A DNA stretch of 64,000 nt, from NCBI RefSeq assembly GCF_000336555.1, contig NZ_KB375281.1:3088926-3152925 (forward strand), in the 5' to 3' direction. Below the pieces are notes generated by a model. That model made no database searches, had not been told where the DNA came from, and saw nothing but the letters and a program-made list of their open reading frames with translations. Of this stretch, positions 48,659 to 57,595 are shown one piece after another (within the stretch, counting starts at the first letter, position 1; each line of letters opens with the position of its first letter). The position numbers were made by a program, and so were the translations under genes. The stretch comes from Afipia clevelandensis ATCC 49720. GTDB lineage: Bacteria; Pseudomonadota; Alphaproteobacteria; Rhizobiales; Xanthobacteraceae.

Positions 48659-49084
48659 ATGCCAGTACTGAAATCCCTTTCCTTTACCGCAGTGCCGAAG
48701 ACAGCCGGTGATCCGACCGGGATGCGTCGAGCCAAGTTCATCGAGAAGCTGGAGGAGCAGAAGCTCCTGCTGGCCGACCCCGGCTACGTCCGAACGGTCC
48801 AGAGGACCGCCGAGGTCGACGGCGTGAAGCAGGCGGTCGTTCGAAAGCAACGGGTTAAGCCGTGGTGGAAGACCGACTCGTCCGGTCAGATCGTGATGTC
48901 GGTGAAGTTCGGCTCCAAGCCCATCGAGTTCGAGAAGGGCAAAGCCGGTATCGCAGTCCCGTCCAAGGACAAGCTCCCTACCGTCATCAACACGCTGATC
49001 GAAGCCGTCCGCGCCGGTGAGCTCGACGACCTGTTCGCCGCAGCGTCCAAGTCTCGGCCTCTGCCGAAGAAGAAAGCCGCTTGA
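48659..49084 (+). CDS. DUF6641-like protein
   Basis: A 141-residue basic protein starting MPVLKSLSFTAVPKTAGDPT, with RRAKFIEKLEEQKLLLADPG and a C-terminal LPKKKAA. The N-terminus and the RRxKxIEKLEEQ block resemble DUF6641 proteins, which occur on plasmids and islands. WWKTDSSGQIVMSVKFGSKP suggests a strand-rich central domain. Function unknown. Divergent from the NACHT gene. Confidence 0.6.
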   Translation: MPVLKSLSFTAVPKTAGDPTGMRRAKFIEKLEEQKLLLADPGYVRTVQRTAEVDGVKQAVVRKQRVKPWWKTDSSGQIVMSVKFGSKPIEFEKGKAGIAVPSKDKLPTVINTLIEAVRAGELDDLFAAASKSRPLPKKKAA

Positions 49085-49134
49085 TAACCACCCTGACGGA
49101 TGGGTCTTGAACCCATCCGTCCTTTCAGAAGGGC

Positions 49135-49380
49135 ATGGAGCGTCCGATGTCTCTCTGGGTGGATACCCTACGGATTCTGGTTTCGGACGTCCTGCGATCA
49201 TTTCGACCGGGGTCGGGGGTCAAGATTCAGATTCGAGACCGGGACGGTTTCTGGAGGGATCATTCCCAGAGCTCCGGCACTGCCGAGGGTATCCAAGAAT
49301 CCCTTCGAGCCACCGAATCAGCCACCGGCAGGCCAGTCAGAGCCGTCGATGCTGCCGGACGACTGGTGGATTTCCGCTGA
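49135..49380 (+). CDS. small island hypothetical protein
   Basis: An 81-residue protein (or 77 from the ATG at 49147, which has GGAG upstream). IQIRDRDGFWRDHSQSSGTA and SLRATESATGRPVRAVDAAG suggest a compact strand-helix protein. No family recognised. It follows the DUF6641-like gene by 50 bases and its stop is two bases from that of the convergent XRE gene. Confidence 0.5.
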   Translation: MERPMSLWVDTLRILVSDVLRSFRPGSGVKIQIRDRDGFWRDHSQSSGTAEGIQESLRATESATGRPVRAVDAAGRLVDFR

Positions 49381-49382
49381 CG

Positions 49383-49619
49383 TCAGGTCTGACGCCTCCG
49401 TGTCCGCTTTGGCGGGGGCCGGAAGAATTCGGCTGGTTCGACGCCCAGAACGTCCACAAACTTACCGATAATCTCAATGCCGACCTGAGTTAAGCCGCGC
49501 TCGATCTTGCTGACGTGCGCCCGGTCTACTCCAGCCTCATGCGCCAATGCTTCCTGAGACAGGCCTTTCTCATGCCTGATCCGGCGCAGGTTGGTGGCGA
49601 GTACTTGGCGGAGGTCCAT
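49383..49619 (-). CDS. XRE-family transcriptional regulator
   Basis: A 78-residue helix-turn-helix protein: LATNLRRIRHEKGLSQEALA then AGVDRAHVSKIERGLTQVGI, the classical Cro/C1-type HTH, with a basic tail (PPPKRTRRRQT). It is likely to repress promoters of the island, possibly including its own and the membrane-protein pair to its right. Divergent from the 57-codon gene at 49770, with about 150 bases of A/T-rich DNA between. Confidence 0.9.
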   Translation of the reverse strand: MDLRQVLATNLRRIRHEKGLSQEALAHEAGVDRAHVSKIERGLTQVGIEIIGKFVDVLGVEPAEFFRPPPKRTRRRQT

Positions 49620-49769
49620 ACCCCAGCCAACCGCTTTGTGGTCTTTTGACCCACGGCTTTAAAACCGAATTATTTTCGTTTAATCCAGTTACTTGGGCGT
49701 TCGACTGGATATGGTCGATCGAGTCCCGAACCGGCTACCCGCCGGTCGGCGAACTCAAGGGGGAGAAGC

Positions 49770-49943
49770 ATGCTGAAACAAGGCTGGTGGCCGTTTGGGC
49801 TCTTGAGTGGAGGAGCCGTAATCCTGTGGCTGCTCGGATATCGCTACACTGATAGTGGAGCTGTGGCCTTTATGGCGGTCCTGATCGCAGCCGCCGGTGC
49901 ATACCTGATCATGGTGCAGAACCGGGGAAGCTGGAAACGATGA
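49770..49943 (+). CDS. 57-residue small membrane protein
   Basis: A short gene, MLKQGWWPFGLLSGGAVILW and onward, with two hydrophobic segments (PFGLLSGGAVILWLLGY and AVAFMAVLIAAAGAYLIMV) and a basic end QNRGSWKR. AAGGGGGAGAAGC supplies a strong ribosome binding site. Its stop TGA overlaps the ATG of the next gene (ATGA), which strongly supports it being real. Likely an inner-membrane protein made together with the coiled-coil protein downstream. No family is recognised. Confidence 0.7.
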   Translation: MLKQGWWPFGLLSGGAVILWLLGYRYTDSGAVAFMAVLIAAAGAYLIMVQNRGSWKR

Positions 49944-50620
49944 GCCCTCCCGATCAATCCTCAGCCGAGGCGTCCTCCCCAGACAATAAGACGTCGCGGT
50001 ACCTCAAAAGAACTTGCCTCGTACTTGCCGTAGTGGGGTTGGGCTTGGTTGCTAACCGGATATTCTTTTCGTCGAATGGCAGTGCATCGACGATGTGTGG
50101 CGACACCGCCATTCTTCAGAAGGTAAGGACGCTCATTCACCAGCAGACACCCAATATCGGTGAGCTGAGTGACGTTCTTCAGAAGCTCGACGCATCGCGT
50201 GGCAGCGCCATTCGTGATCCGCTTGCCGAGAAAGAAAAGCTCCTGCGGGAGACGAAGGAGTACTACGCTCGCAATCCGGTAGATCCCAACGATCGCTCCA
50301 TGGGTGACCAGAACGCAGCGAGGGCTGAGCGCATCGGAACCCTTGAAAGAGAGATTGCGGAGCTAGAGGCTAAACTTGGGCCAGCTAGACGCAAGCGAGA
50401 AGAAATCAGGAAAACACCGGTCGAAATTATCGTAGCGAGCGAACCGACTCCCGTGGAGTTCGATCCCGTTACAAACAGAGCGGCGTGCAAGCTGGCGTAC
50501 AGAGTCAAAGGCTTCGGCTACGATAGTCCGGGAATGCAGCTCAGCACACCGACGACCGCCGTTTACACCATCCATCAGGCCGCTGGCGATTGGATCGTAA
50601 ACTTGGTCGCTTTGAACTAG
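49940..50620 (+). CDS. membrane-anchored coiled-coil protein
   Basis: A 226-residue protein. A short Ser-rich cytoplasmic start is followed by a single hydrophobic segment (TCLVLAVVGLGLVANRIFF). The middle, about 85-155, is a charged coiled coil (AERIGTLEREIAELEAKLGP and flanks). The C-terminal domain (FDPVTNRAACKLAYRVKGFG, TAVYTIHQAAGDWIVNLVAL) is strand-rich and likely periplasmic. Coupled to the 57-residue membrane protein upstream. Function unknown; it lies 99 bases from the convergent serine recombinase. Confidence 0.65.
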   Translation: MSPPDQSSAEASSPDNKTSRYLKRTCLVLAVVGLGLVANRIFFSSNGSASTMCGDTAILQKVRTLIHQQTPNIGELSDVLQKLDASRGSAIRDPLAEKEKLLRETKEYYARNPVDPNDRSMGDQNAARAERIGTLEREIAELEAKLGPARRKREEIRKTPVEIIVASEPTPVEFDPVTNRAACKLAYRVKGFGYDSPGMQLSTPTTAVYTIHQAAGDWIVNLVALN

Positions 50621-50719
50621 GGAACTCACCAACAGAGGCAAGCGTGAGAACGAGATGCCTCTTCACGACGCTGGCGGCTGATTTTCCGAACTGAAGGCGG
50701 CCATGGAACTGCGCGAGAG

Positions 50720-52465
50720 TCATTTCGCCAGTTCCGGCTGCACGATTTCAAAGCCGCGCTCTCTCGCCCCGACGATCTGCTGCTCGAACTGAAGCGGATC
50801 GCCATACTTGGGAAATACCGCGCGCACCGCATTATTCTGAAATCCCACCGTAAAATAACGACGCGATTCATCTGGATCGGCGGCAAGATTCTCCATGTGC
50901 GCAAGCACACCGTTTTCACCCGGTGAAAGCAATTTCATTTGCTCGATGTTCCTTTGGCTGATGGGAAGCCGACCTATGGGAGCTATCAAAAGCGTATGAA
51001 CCAAGGCTTTGAGCCTCGCCGCGATCTGCGCACGGACTTTGTAGAGCTCTTCCGATGGCGGCAACTGAAGGTGTTTCACCAGATCCCGGATTTCTTCTTT
51101 GCTGCTATAGAACCGGGATTCATGAGCCAGAAACTGCTCGTGCTCAGCTTCTTTGGCTTGCAGGCGCTGCAGAAGTTCATCCCGCTTCAGTCCGTGTTCG
51201 CGCAACTTCGCCGCAACAAATTCCGCAGGCGCGTTTTCGTTGAGCAGGCTGTAGCTCTTCTCCATGAGATTGGACACGGACTCGATCTCGCCCCGCAGCG
51301 CGGCTAAATCCTTCTCCAGAGACTTACGCTTGCTGGCATCTTCATCGCTGCGGACGATGCTTTCGATATCCAGCTCCTGAACGAAAGCCAGAAACGATGC
51401 TTCGAAGTCTCGATATCGCCATCTCGTGCCGCTGCAACCGAGGCCGCGCTGAGCGCTCCCGCAAACAAGGTACGTGCCGCCCCTTGTTCCCGGCCCCTTA
51501 TTTTCAAAAACGATGGAGCCGGAGCAGTAAGCGCAGCGCGCTATCCCCGTGAACAAGTTCGTGTAGCCGGGACCCTTCCGGCCCTTCCCACCAACCCTCC
51601 GTGCGGCGCGGGCGTGCTGCGCTTGGTAGAATTCATCCTCTCTGATGATCGCCGGATAATAGTTGGAGATTGGATCGCCGCTTGGGACACGCTTGCCGTC
51701 GACCTTCACGTTCGGCTGAAATTCTCCAAGAACGGATCGGTTCTGCAGAACTTTGTCGACGGACGACTGGTGCCATCCATTCTTTCCTATGAATGCGGGA
51801 ATTCCCTCATCATTAAGGCGCGTCGCGATGGAGTACATGCCGATACCGGCGATGGAGTCGGAGAAAATGCCCCGGACGATTTCCACCCGCTCGGGGATCT
51901 CCTCGAACGACGTCTTGTCGCTGGACAGCCTCAGCCACGACGGGCAGCGCGCCGTCATTGGTTGACCGTCGGCTGCTGCCTTGGCTCTCTTGTTCTTCCA
52001 AGCAGCGCCGATACGAATGCTCTTGGTCTTTGATTCTTCGTGGGCTCGCTCCATGATCACGAGCGACGTGATCAAATCCACGATGTTGGTGCTTGACGCG
52101 CTGTAGACCTTCTTATCGATCAGGGTGACGAGATTGATCCCCGACTGAATGATGCTCAGGAAGAGGGCTTGAGCATGGAGGATTTCTTCGCGGCTGAGAC
52201 GATCCAGAGATTCGACGAGGAGATAAGAGCCCTTGGCTACGTTGCCCGCCTTCACCGCCTCAAGAAATATGCCCAGCGCGCCATCCCGGACGTTGGCACC
52301 CTTGAACGCGGAAATTCCGATATCTTCGAGCTGTGCATCGTCTGCGAGGTCCAGTTCGTAAGCCTCGGCATAGGCCTTCGAAGCTTCGAGCTGGCGTCGA
52401 CGACTGTCCCCCTTAAGCTGGAGATCGGTCGACATTCGGAGGTAGGAATAGGCCTTGGGCTTCAT
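50720..52465 (-). CDS. large serine recombinase (island integrase)
   Basis: A 581-residue large serine recombinase. The resolvase domain (1-150) starts KAYSYLRMSTDLQ with the catalytic Ser 12 and an active-site Arg 10, and continues LLVESLDRLSREEI. The recombinase domain (about 170-280) includes GMYSIATRLNDEGIP. A zinc-ribbon domain has CAYCSGSIVFENKG and a second Cys pair ending GLGCSGTRW. A coiled coil (about 375-445) and C-terminal part complete the long form. Its ATG is 32 bases from the CCGGTTA arm of the right attachment site. It probably integrates and excises the island at comM. Confidence 0.95.
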   Translation of the reverse strand: MKPKAYSYLRMSTDLQLKGDSRRRQLEASKAYAEAYELDLADDAQLEDIGISAFKGANVRDGALGIFLEAVKAGNVAKGSYLLVESLDRLSREEILHAQALFLSIIQSGINLVTLIDKKVYSASSTNIVDLITSLVIMERAHEESKTKSIRIGAAWKNKRAKAAADGQPMTARCPSWLRLSSDKTSFEEIPERVEIVRGIFSDSIAGIGMYSIATRLNDEGIPAFIGKNGWHQSSVDKVLQNRSVLGEFQPNVKVDGKRVPSGDPISNYYPAIIREDEFYQAQHARAARRVGGKGRKGPGYTNLFTGIARCAYCSGSIVFENKGPGTRGGTYLVCGSAQRGLGCSGTRWRYRDFEASFLAFVQELDIESIVRSDEDASKRKSLEKDLAALRGEIESVSNLMEKSYSLLNENAPAEFVAAKLREHGLKRDELLQRLQAKEAEHEQFLAHESRFYSSKEEIRDLVKHLQLPPSEELYKVRAQIAARLKALVHTLLIAPIGRLPISQRNIEQMKLLSPGENGVLAHMENLAADPDESRRYFTVGFQNNAVRAVFPKYGDPLQFEQQIVGARERGFEIVQPELAK

Positions 52466-52496
52466 GGGAACCTTTCGGTTCCTGCCTACTCAAATC

Positions 52497-52524
52497 CCGG
52501 TTAATTGTACATCATATTTTGATG
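52497..52524. other. right attachment site (attR side)
   Basis: CCGGTTAATTGTAC followed by ATCATATTTT abuts the comM sequence GATGATCGGC. It matches 34630-34653 at 20 of 24 positions in direct orientation. The shared ATG (52522-52524, and 34602-34604 at the left) marks the likely crossover neighbourhood in comM, though the exact two-base core cannot be fixed from one junction. Confidence 0.6.
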
Positions 52525-53418
52525 ATCGGCAGTCCGGGCGCGGGCAAATCCATGCTGGCCGCGCGGCTGCCGTCGATCCTGCCGCCGCTGTCGCCGTCGG
52601 AGCTTCTCGAAATCTCGATGATCGCGTCCGTGGCCGGCGAGATCGAAGGTGGCGCGCTGACGGCGCGGCGTCCGTTCCGCGCCCCGCATCATTCCGCCAG
52701 CATGGCCGCGCTGACCGGTGGCGGCATGCGCGCGAGGCCCGGCGAGATTTCGCTGGCGCATCATGGCGTGCTCTTTCTGGACGAACTTCCGGAGTTCGAC
52801 GCCCGCGTGCTGGATTCGCTGCGCCAGCCGCTGGAAAACGGCGAAGTCGCAGTCTCGCGCGCCAACCACCGCGTCACCTATCCCGCGCGCTTCATGCTGG
52901 TTGCGGCGATGAATCCCTGCCGCTGCGGACATGCCTATGAACCCGGCTATGCCTGCAAGCGCGGACGCCTCGACCGCTGCACGGCGGATTATCAGGGCCG
53001 CATTTCCGGCCCGCTGATGGACCGCATCGACCTGCGCATCGAAGTGCCAGCCGTCACCGCCTCCGACCTGATCCTGCCCGCGCCCGCCGAAGGCTCCGCC
53101 GAGGTCGCCGCGCGCGTCGCCGCGGCCCGCGCGATTCAGGCGGAGCGCTATGGCGCACTCGGCCTGCCGCAGATCCGCACCAATGCGGAAGCGCCTGCCG
53201 CCGTTCTCGAAGAAATTGCCCGCACCGATGCGCAGGGACAGAAACTGTTGCGCGATGCCGCCGAGAGCATGCGCCTGTCCGCGCGCGGCTATCACCGCGT
53301 GCTGCGGGTGGCGCGCACTCTCGCCGATCTCGACGGCGCCGAGGTCATCGCGCGGCTTCATCTGGCCGAGGCGCTGTCCTATCGCGCGCTCGCGGACGAT
53401 CTGCGCCGCGCGGCGTGA
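52522..53418 (+). pseudogene. comM: 3' part of comM/yifB beyond the island
   Basis: The ATP-binding half of ComM: Walker A MIGSPGAGKSMLAARLPSIL, Walker B GVLFLDELPEFDARVLDSL, then a Cys-rich block NPCRCGHAYEPGYACKRG typical of the family, and the C-terminal helical domain ending LSYRALADDLRRAA. Fused to the left fragment it makes 512 codons, the usual ComM length. An in-frame TTG at 52519 could start translation, but a protein lacking the N-terminal domain is not expected to work. Confidence 0.93.
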
Positions 53419-53607
53419 GCGAAATCCAGATCGCCCTTGGCCCGACAACGTTTGGCCTGACAACGCTTCCGTAACGATCTCTCTTTACACTTCACAAACC
53501 ATAAGCCGCCTGTGGCGGCTTTGGCCGCATGATCCGGATCGCCGTGTGCGCGACCCGCAGGACCATGCGCAGTGTGTGTTGCGAGTCTGTTTTGAGTGAG
53601 TGGTGTC

Positions 53608-54072
53608 ATGCGCGTAACTGTCCTGGCGTCAACTATCCCGTTGCTGCTGGCCGGCGTGGTCGCCGGCGGCGAACTGGTCCCGAGCGCGAATCCCTGCATC
53701 GCCATGGGCCGCGCCTCGATGCAGATCGCCACCGCGCCGTGGCAAAATCCGCTTCATGTCAGCTTCACTGACGATCCGGAAATGGCGACCGTGCGGGTGC
53801 AGGTGGTCGACGCCGCCGACATGGCTGATTTCACCGTGATCGACGGCACGATGACGGCGGAGGCCGACAGTTGCACGGTGAACCGCGACACCTCGTTTGT
53901 CAGCATTTCAGACCGCCACCTGACCGATACCGATCCCGTGATTTATCTGTCGCGTGATCCTGGCGCGGACTATCGCATCTTCGTGCAGTCGCGCGCCTTC
54001 AGCACAAAGGACGCCGCAGCGCTTGTGGTCGGCGCCGGACGCCGGGTGCAGCTCTCCGAGCGGGTCATGTGA
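53608..54072 (+). CDS. small secreted hypothetical protein
   Basis: A 154-residue protein with a Sec signal peptide (RVTVLASTIPLLLAGVVAGG). The mature part has VRVQVVDAADMADFTVIDGT, then Cys-containing ADSCTVNRDTSFVSIS and DPVIYLSRDPGADYRIFVQS. It resembles conserved alphaproteobacterial proteins of unknown function. The ATG at 53608 gives the best signal peptide; a GTG at 53596 is open. It is followed by the histidine kinase after 133 bases. Confidence 0.7.
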   Translation: MRVTVLASTIPLLLAGVVAGGELVPSANPCIAMGRASMQIATAPWQNPLHVSFTDDPEMATVRVQVVDAADMADFTVIDGTMTAEADSCTVNRDTSFVSISDRHLTDTDPVIYLSRDPGADYRIFVQSRAFSTKDAAALVVGAGRRVQLSERVM

Positions 54073-54205
54073 GGCGTTAACCTCCCGTTAGCCATGTCTG
54101 AAGCGCCGCCGCCGATGATTCCGCGCTTCAAGCACTTTGAAACGTCCCCGACACATCCTTGCGCAAATCTTCCCGACGCATCATCCAGCCGCGGAGTGGC
54201 CCCTC

Positions 54206-56479
54206 ATGTTGCGAGCCTTGCGCATCAGATCGCGCCTCCGCCGGTTTGCCCGCCGTCACCCCTGGATCAGCGTCACCATCCGCTCGGTGACGATTTTCTC
54301 CGCCACATTCGGCGGCGCGTATGGATTCATCACCGGTAGCCGGACCGAAGCCTACGATCCGCACGCCTTCGCGCTCGGCGCGAGCTTCCTGTTCGCGGTC
54401 GCGTGTCTGGCGCTCGCCATGCTCAGTATGCGGATGCGCTGGCTGCGCAAGAAGATGCGCAAGATCGAGCTGCACAACGAAGCGCTGGCCGACCGAAACT
54501 GGGAGCTGAAGAGCGCCGAGGAGCACGCGCGAAGCCTGTTTGAATCCCAGGGCGACCTGATCGTGCTGCGTGACGGCGATGGCATCGTGACGTCGGTCAA
54601 TGACGCCTATTGCGCGCTGGCGCGCAAGCCGCGCGAAGCGCTGATCGGGACCCGCTTCAGTTTGCCTGTGCTGGAACAGGGCATCGTGGCCATCGAGCCG
54701 AACGGCACCCGCATTCACGACCAGAAGATCGACAGCCCGCTCGGGCCGCGCTGGATCGCCTGGCGCGAGGGCCTGATCCGTGGTGACGCTCACCAGCCTG
54801 CCGACCTGCAATGCGTCGGCCGCGATGTCACCGACCGCACCGGGACCGAGCGCGCGCTGGCCGAAGCCCGCGATCTCGCCAATGCGGCGAACCGCGCAAA
54901 GTCGAAATTCCTCGCCATGGCATCGCACGAAATCCGAACACCCTTGAACGGCATCATCGGCATGAGCAACCTGCTGCTCGACACGTCGCTGACCGCCGAA
55001 CAGAAAACCTATGCAAAGGCCGTGAAGACGTCCGGCGACGCGCTGATGGCGCTGATCGACGAGCTGCTGGATTTTTCCAGAATCGAAGCCGGCAAGATCG
55101 ACCTGGAGCAGCGTCCCTTCGCGCTCGCTGCCATGATCGAGGACATCACCGAACTGCTCGCGCCCCGCGCGCAGGCGCGCAATCTCGAGATTGCATCCTA
55201 TGTCGACGAACGCCTGCCGCGGCAAGTGCTCGGCGACGCGGCGCGGCTGCGGCAGGTGCTGCTCAACCTCGCCGGCAACGCCATCAAGTTCACTCAGAGC
55301 GGCGGTGTCGCGCTGATCGTCGAACCGGGCATCTGGCCGGGCGAAATCTCGTTCATCGTCCGCGATACCGGCATCGGCATTGCGCCGGAAGCACAACAGC
55401 GGATCTTCCGCGAATTCGAGCAGGCTTCGGAAGGCACCGCCCGCAACTATGGGGGCACAGGCCTCGGCCTCAGTATCAGCGACCGGATCGTCCGGCGCAT
55501 GGGCGGGCATATTGCGCTGGAAAGCACGGAAGGCCACGGCGCCACTTTCGCGTTTTCCATCCCGCTTGCCGCTGCGAACACCAACGATGCACCCGCCTTC
55601 ATCGCTCCCGATCTCACCGGCAAATCCATCATGCTGGTGGCGCCGCAAAGCATCGAAGCGTCGCTGATCGCGCGGCGTCTGGAGCGCTGGGGCGCGCAGA
55701 CCTGTACCGCAGCGGACATCTCGATCGCACATGCCCTGCTGCCGGAACGCCCCTGGCACGCCGTGCTGGTCGATTGCGGCAGCGCCGATACGCCATGGCG
55801 CGATTTCGGCAATGCCGCGGTCCGGCACTCAGCTCACCGCATCGCGATGTTCACACCGGCGCAGCGCCGGGACATCACGCCTGCGATGGCGGCGTCCTAT
55901 ACCGGCTATCTCGTGAAGCCGCTCCGCGCCGCGTCGCTGGCTGAACGCCTGTCCGTTTCCAGCGCTGCGATGCTGCCGGAATTGTCCGGTGAGGACGCTC
56001 CGGCGACAGACATGGCCCATTCCACGATGCCGCCCGAAACGGCATCGCGGGCGCTTTCGATCCTGGTGGCGGAGGACAACGAGATCAATGCCCTGCTGAT
56101 CCGCTCGCTGCTGATCAAACTTGGCCACGCGCCGGTCATCACCACCGATGGTGAGCAGGCTTTGGAATCATGGATCGCGGCGGACAGCGCAGGCACGCCC
56201 TACGATGTGGTTCTGATGGACATCCAGATGCCGAAGCTCGACGGCATCAGCGCCACGAAACGCATTCGCGCGCATGAAGCGGGCCGCAGCCCACGGCGAA
56301 CCACGATTCTCGCTCTCACGGCCAACACGCTGGTGGACGATCGCTACGCTTGCTTCGAGGCGGGAATGGACGGCTTCCTGATCAAGCCGCTGGACCGCGA
56401 CAAACTGAGCGAAGCGCTGACGACAGTCAGCACAAGAAACGTGACGACGAGGACATCGGCGCAGACTGCGCTGTCATAA
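54206..56479 (+). CDS. hybrid sensor histidine kinase with two receiver domains
   Basis: About 757 residues. Two transmembrane segments near 25-85 (SVTIFSATFGGAYGFI, FALGASFLFAVACLALAML), a coiled coil, a PAS domain (LFESQGDLIVLRDGDGIVTS), then HisKA with the phospho-His in ASHEIRTPLNGIIGM and HATPase_c with NLAGNAIKFT, DTGIGIAP and GGTGLGLSI. The first receiver-like domain (from KSIMLVAPQ) lacks the acidic pocket but keeps LVDCG and a Lys (LVKPLR), so it is probably degenerate. The second (ILVAEDNEINALLIRSL, VVLMDIQMPKLDG, FLIKPLD) is intact. No cognate regulator adjoins it. I chose the ATG at 54206 over a TTG at 54137. Confidence 0.93.
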   Translation: MLRALRIRSRLRRFARRHPWISVTIRSVTIFSATFGGAYGFITGSRTEAYDPHAFALGASFLFAVACLALAMLSMRMRWLRKKMRKIELHNEALADRNWELKSAEEHARSLFESQGDLIVLRDGDGIVTSVNDAYCALARKPREALIGTRFSLPVLEQGIVAIEPNGTRIHDQKIDSPLGPRWIAWREGLIRGDAHQPADLQCVGRDVTDRTGTERALAEARDLANAANRAKSKFLAMASHEIRTPLNGIIGMSNLLLDTSLTAEQKTYAKAVKTSGDALMALIDELLDFSRIEAGKIDLEQRPFALAAMIEDITELLAPRAQARNLEIASYVDERLPRQVLGDAARLRQVLLNLAGNAIKFTQSGGVALIVEPGIWPGEISFIVRDTGIGIAPEAQQRIFREFEQASEGTARNYGGTGLGLSISDRIVRRMGGHIALESTEGHGATFAFSIPLAAANTNDAPAFIAPDLTGKSIMLVAPQSIEASLIARRLERWGAQTCTAADISIAHALLPERPWHAVLVDCGSADTPWRDFGNAAVRHSAHRIAMFTPAQRRDITPAMAASYTGYLVKPLRAASLAERLSVSSAAMLPELSGEDAPATDMAHSTMPPETASRALSILVAEDNEINALLIRSLLIKLGHAPVITTDGEQALESWIAADSAGTPYDVVLMDIQMPKLDGISATKRIRAHEAGRSPRRTTILALTANTLVDDRYACFEAGMDGFLIKPLDRDKLSEALTTVSTRNVTTRTSAQTALS

Positions 56480-56555
56480 ATCCGTATCACGACCATGATT
56501 ATTGAAGCCTCAGGGCTGCGCCTGACGAATCACGACGCGCCGCCGCGAGGACGCC

Positions 56556-57584
56556 ATGAGCGGCAACAAACCGGCGCTGACCAAGCCGGATGCAAATTCC
56601 AAAGCATTTGAGCGGAATGCCGTTCGCGGCCCGCTTCACGCACTTCGCCAGAATCCGCTGGTCCAGATGCTTCGGCCAACCCATGCGAAGACGGCCGCGA
56701 GCGCCGCCGCGACATGGCTGATGCCAAACCTTGTGCATTCAGGCCTGCGCGGCGAGGCCGTGCCGGATGTGATTCAGCCCGCGCGTCTCGGCAAGATCGG
56801 TTCGCTTGAAGTTCGTCTCGCGCAGACCAAGAGCGATGTGAAGCGCGCGCAGAAGCTGCGCTACAAGGTGTTCTACAAGAACGGCTCCGCCATCGCCGAC
56901 GCCGCAACCATGCTGGCGCAGCGCGACAAGGATGCGTTCGACAAGATCTGCGATCATCTTCTTGTGGTGGATCACGCCGCCAAGCCGACCATGAGCGGCA
57001 AGCAGCCGGTGGTCGGCACCTATCGCCTGTTGCGCCAGGATGTCGCCGAAAAGCATGGCGGCTTCTACACCAACGACGAGTTTGACATCACAGGCCTGAT
57101 GCAGCGGCAGGCGGGCCTGAAATTTCTCGAACTTGGACGCTCCTGCGTACTGCCGCCCTATCGCACCAAGCGCACCGTTGAACTGCTCTGGCATGGCGTG
57201 TGGAGCTATGTGCGCCGGCACAATCTCGATGTGATGATCGGCTGCGCCAGCTTCGAGGGCACCAATCCCGACGCCCTCGCCCTGCCGCTGTCGTTCCTTC
57301 ATCACTACGCGGCCGCGCCGGAAGGCTGGCGCGCCAGCGCTCATCCGTCGCGCCGGGTGGAGATGAATCGGATTGCGAAAGAGAACATCGACACCAAAGC
57401 GGCGCTGCGGATGCTGCCGCCGCTGATCAAGGGTTATCTTCGCGTCGGAGCCTTTATCGGCGACGGCGCGGTGGTCGACCACCAGTTTGGCACCACGGAT
57501 GTACTGGTTGTCATGCCGGTGTCGGCCATCTCCGGCCGCTACCTCGATCACTTCGGCGCGGACGCCACGCGCCACGCGGCGTAG
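56556..57584 (+). CDS. OlsB-like GNAT acyltransferase
   Basis: A 342-residue protein. After a roughly 80-residue leader comes the OlsB/hemolysin-like acyltransferase core: LEVRLAQTKSDVKRAQKLRY, then FDKICDHLLVVDHAAKPTMS, GTYRLLRQDVAEKHGGFYTN and LELGRSCVLPPYRTKRTVEL. The family makes lyso-ornithine lipid from ornithine and a 3-hydroxyacyl-ACP. The partner acyltransferase OlsA is not nearby. An alternative is a general GNAT-type lipid acyltransferase. Confidence 0.75.
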   Translation: MSGNKPALTKPDANSKAFERNAVRGPLHALRQNPLVQMLRPTHAKTAASAAATWLMPNLVHSGLRGEAVPDVIQPARLGKIGSLEVRLAQTKSDVKRAQKLRYKVFYKNGSAIADAATMLAQRDKDAFDKICDHLLVVDHAAKPTMSGKQPVVGTYRLLRQDVAEKHGGFYTNDEFDITGLMQRQAGLKFLELGRSCVLPPYRTKRTVELLWHGVWSYVRRHNLDVMIGCASFEGTNPDALALPLSFLHHYAAAPEGWRASAHPSRRVEMNRIAKENIDTKAALRMLPPLIKGYLRVGAFIGDGAVVDHQFGTTDVLVVMPVSAISGRYLDHFGADATRHAA

Positions 57585-57595
57585 ACCGGCCTCAG

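Larger units (their letters stand above)
34605..52521. mobile_element. serine-recombinase genomic island inserted in comM
   Basis: About 17.9 kb lying exactly between the two halves of comM. A large serine recombinase is at the right end, facing inward; a primase-helicase replicase gene is at the left end. Both borders have related 24-base sequences (34630-34653 and 52497-52520, 20 of 24 identical). The reading frame closes perfectly if the DNA between the ATG at 34602-34604 and the ATG at 52522-52524 is removed. Cargo: NACHT NTPase, HEPN/RES, TNT-like protein, tyrosine recombinase, XRE regulator and hypotheticals. There are no virion or conjugation genes. The cargo looks lower in GC than the flanks. 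Confidence 0.92.

Noticed and set aside
49646-49852. 68-codon open frame overlapping the 57-residue gene
   Set aside because: The 57-residue frame has a strong ribosome binding site and stop-start overlap; this one has neither.
34605-52521. Tn7-like AbaR-type transposition into comM
   Set aside because: No tniA/tniB or other Tn7-like genes and no 5-bp target duplication with Tn7-type ends; a large serine recombinase sits at the border instead.
34605-52521. A complete prophage
   Set aside because: No capsid, portal, terminase, tail or lysis genes are visible.
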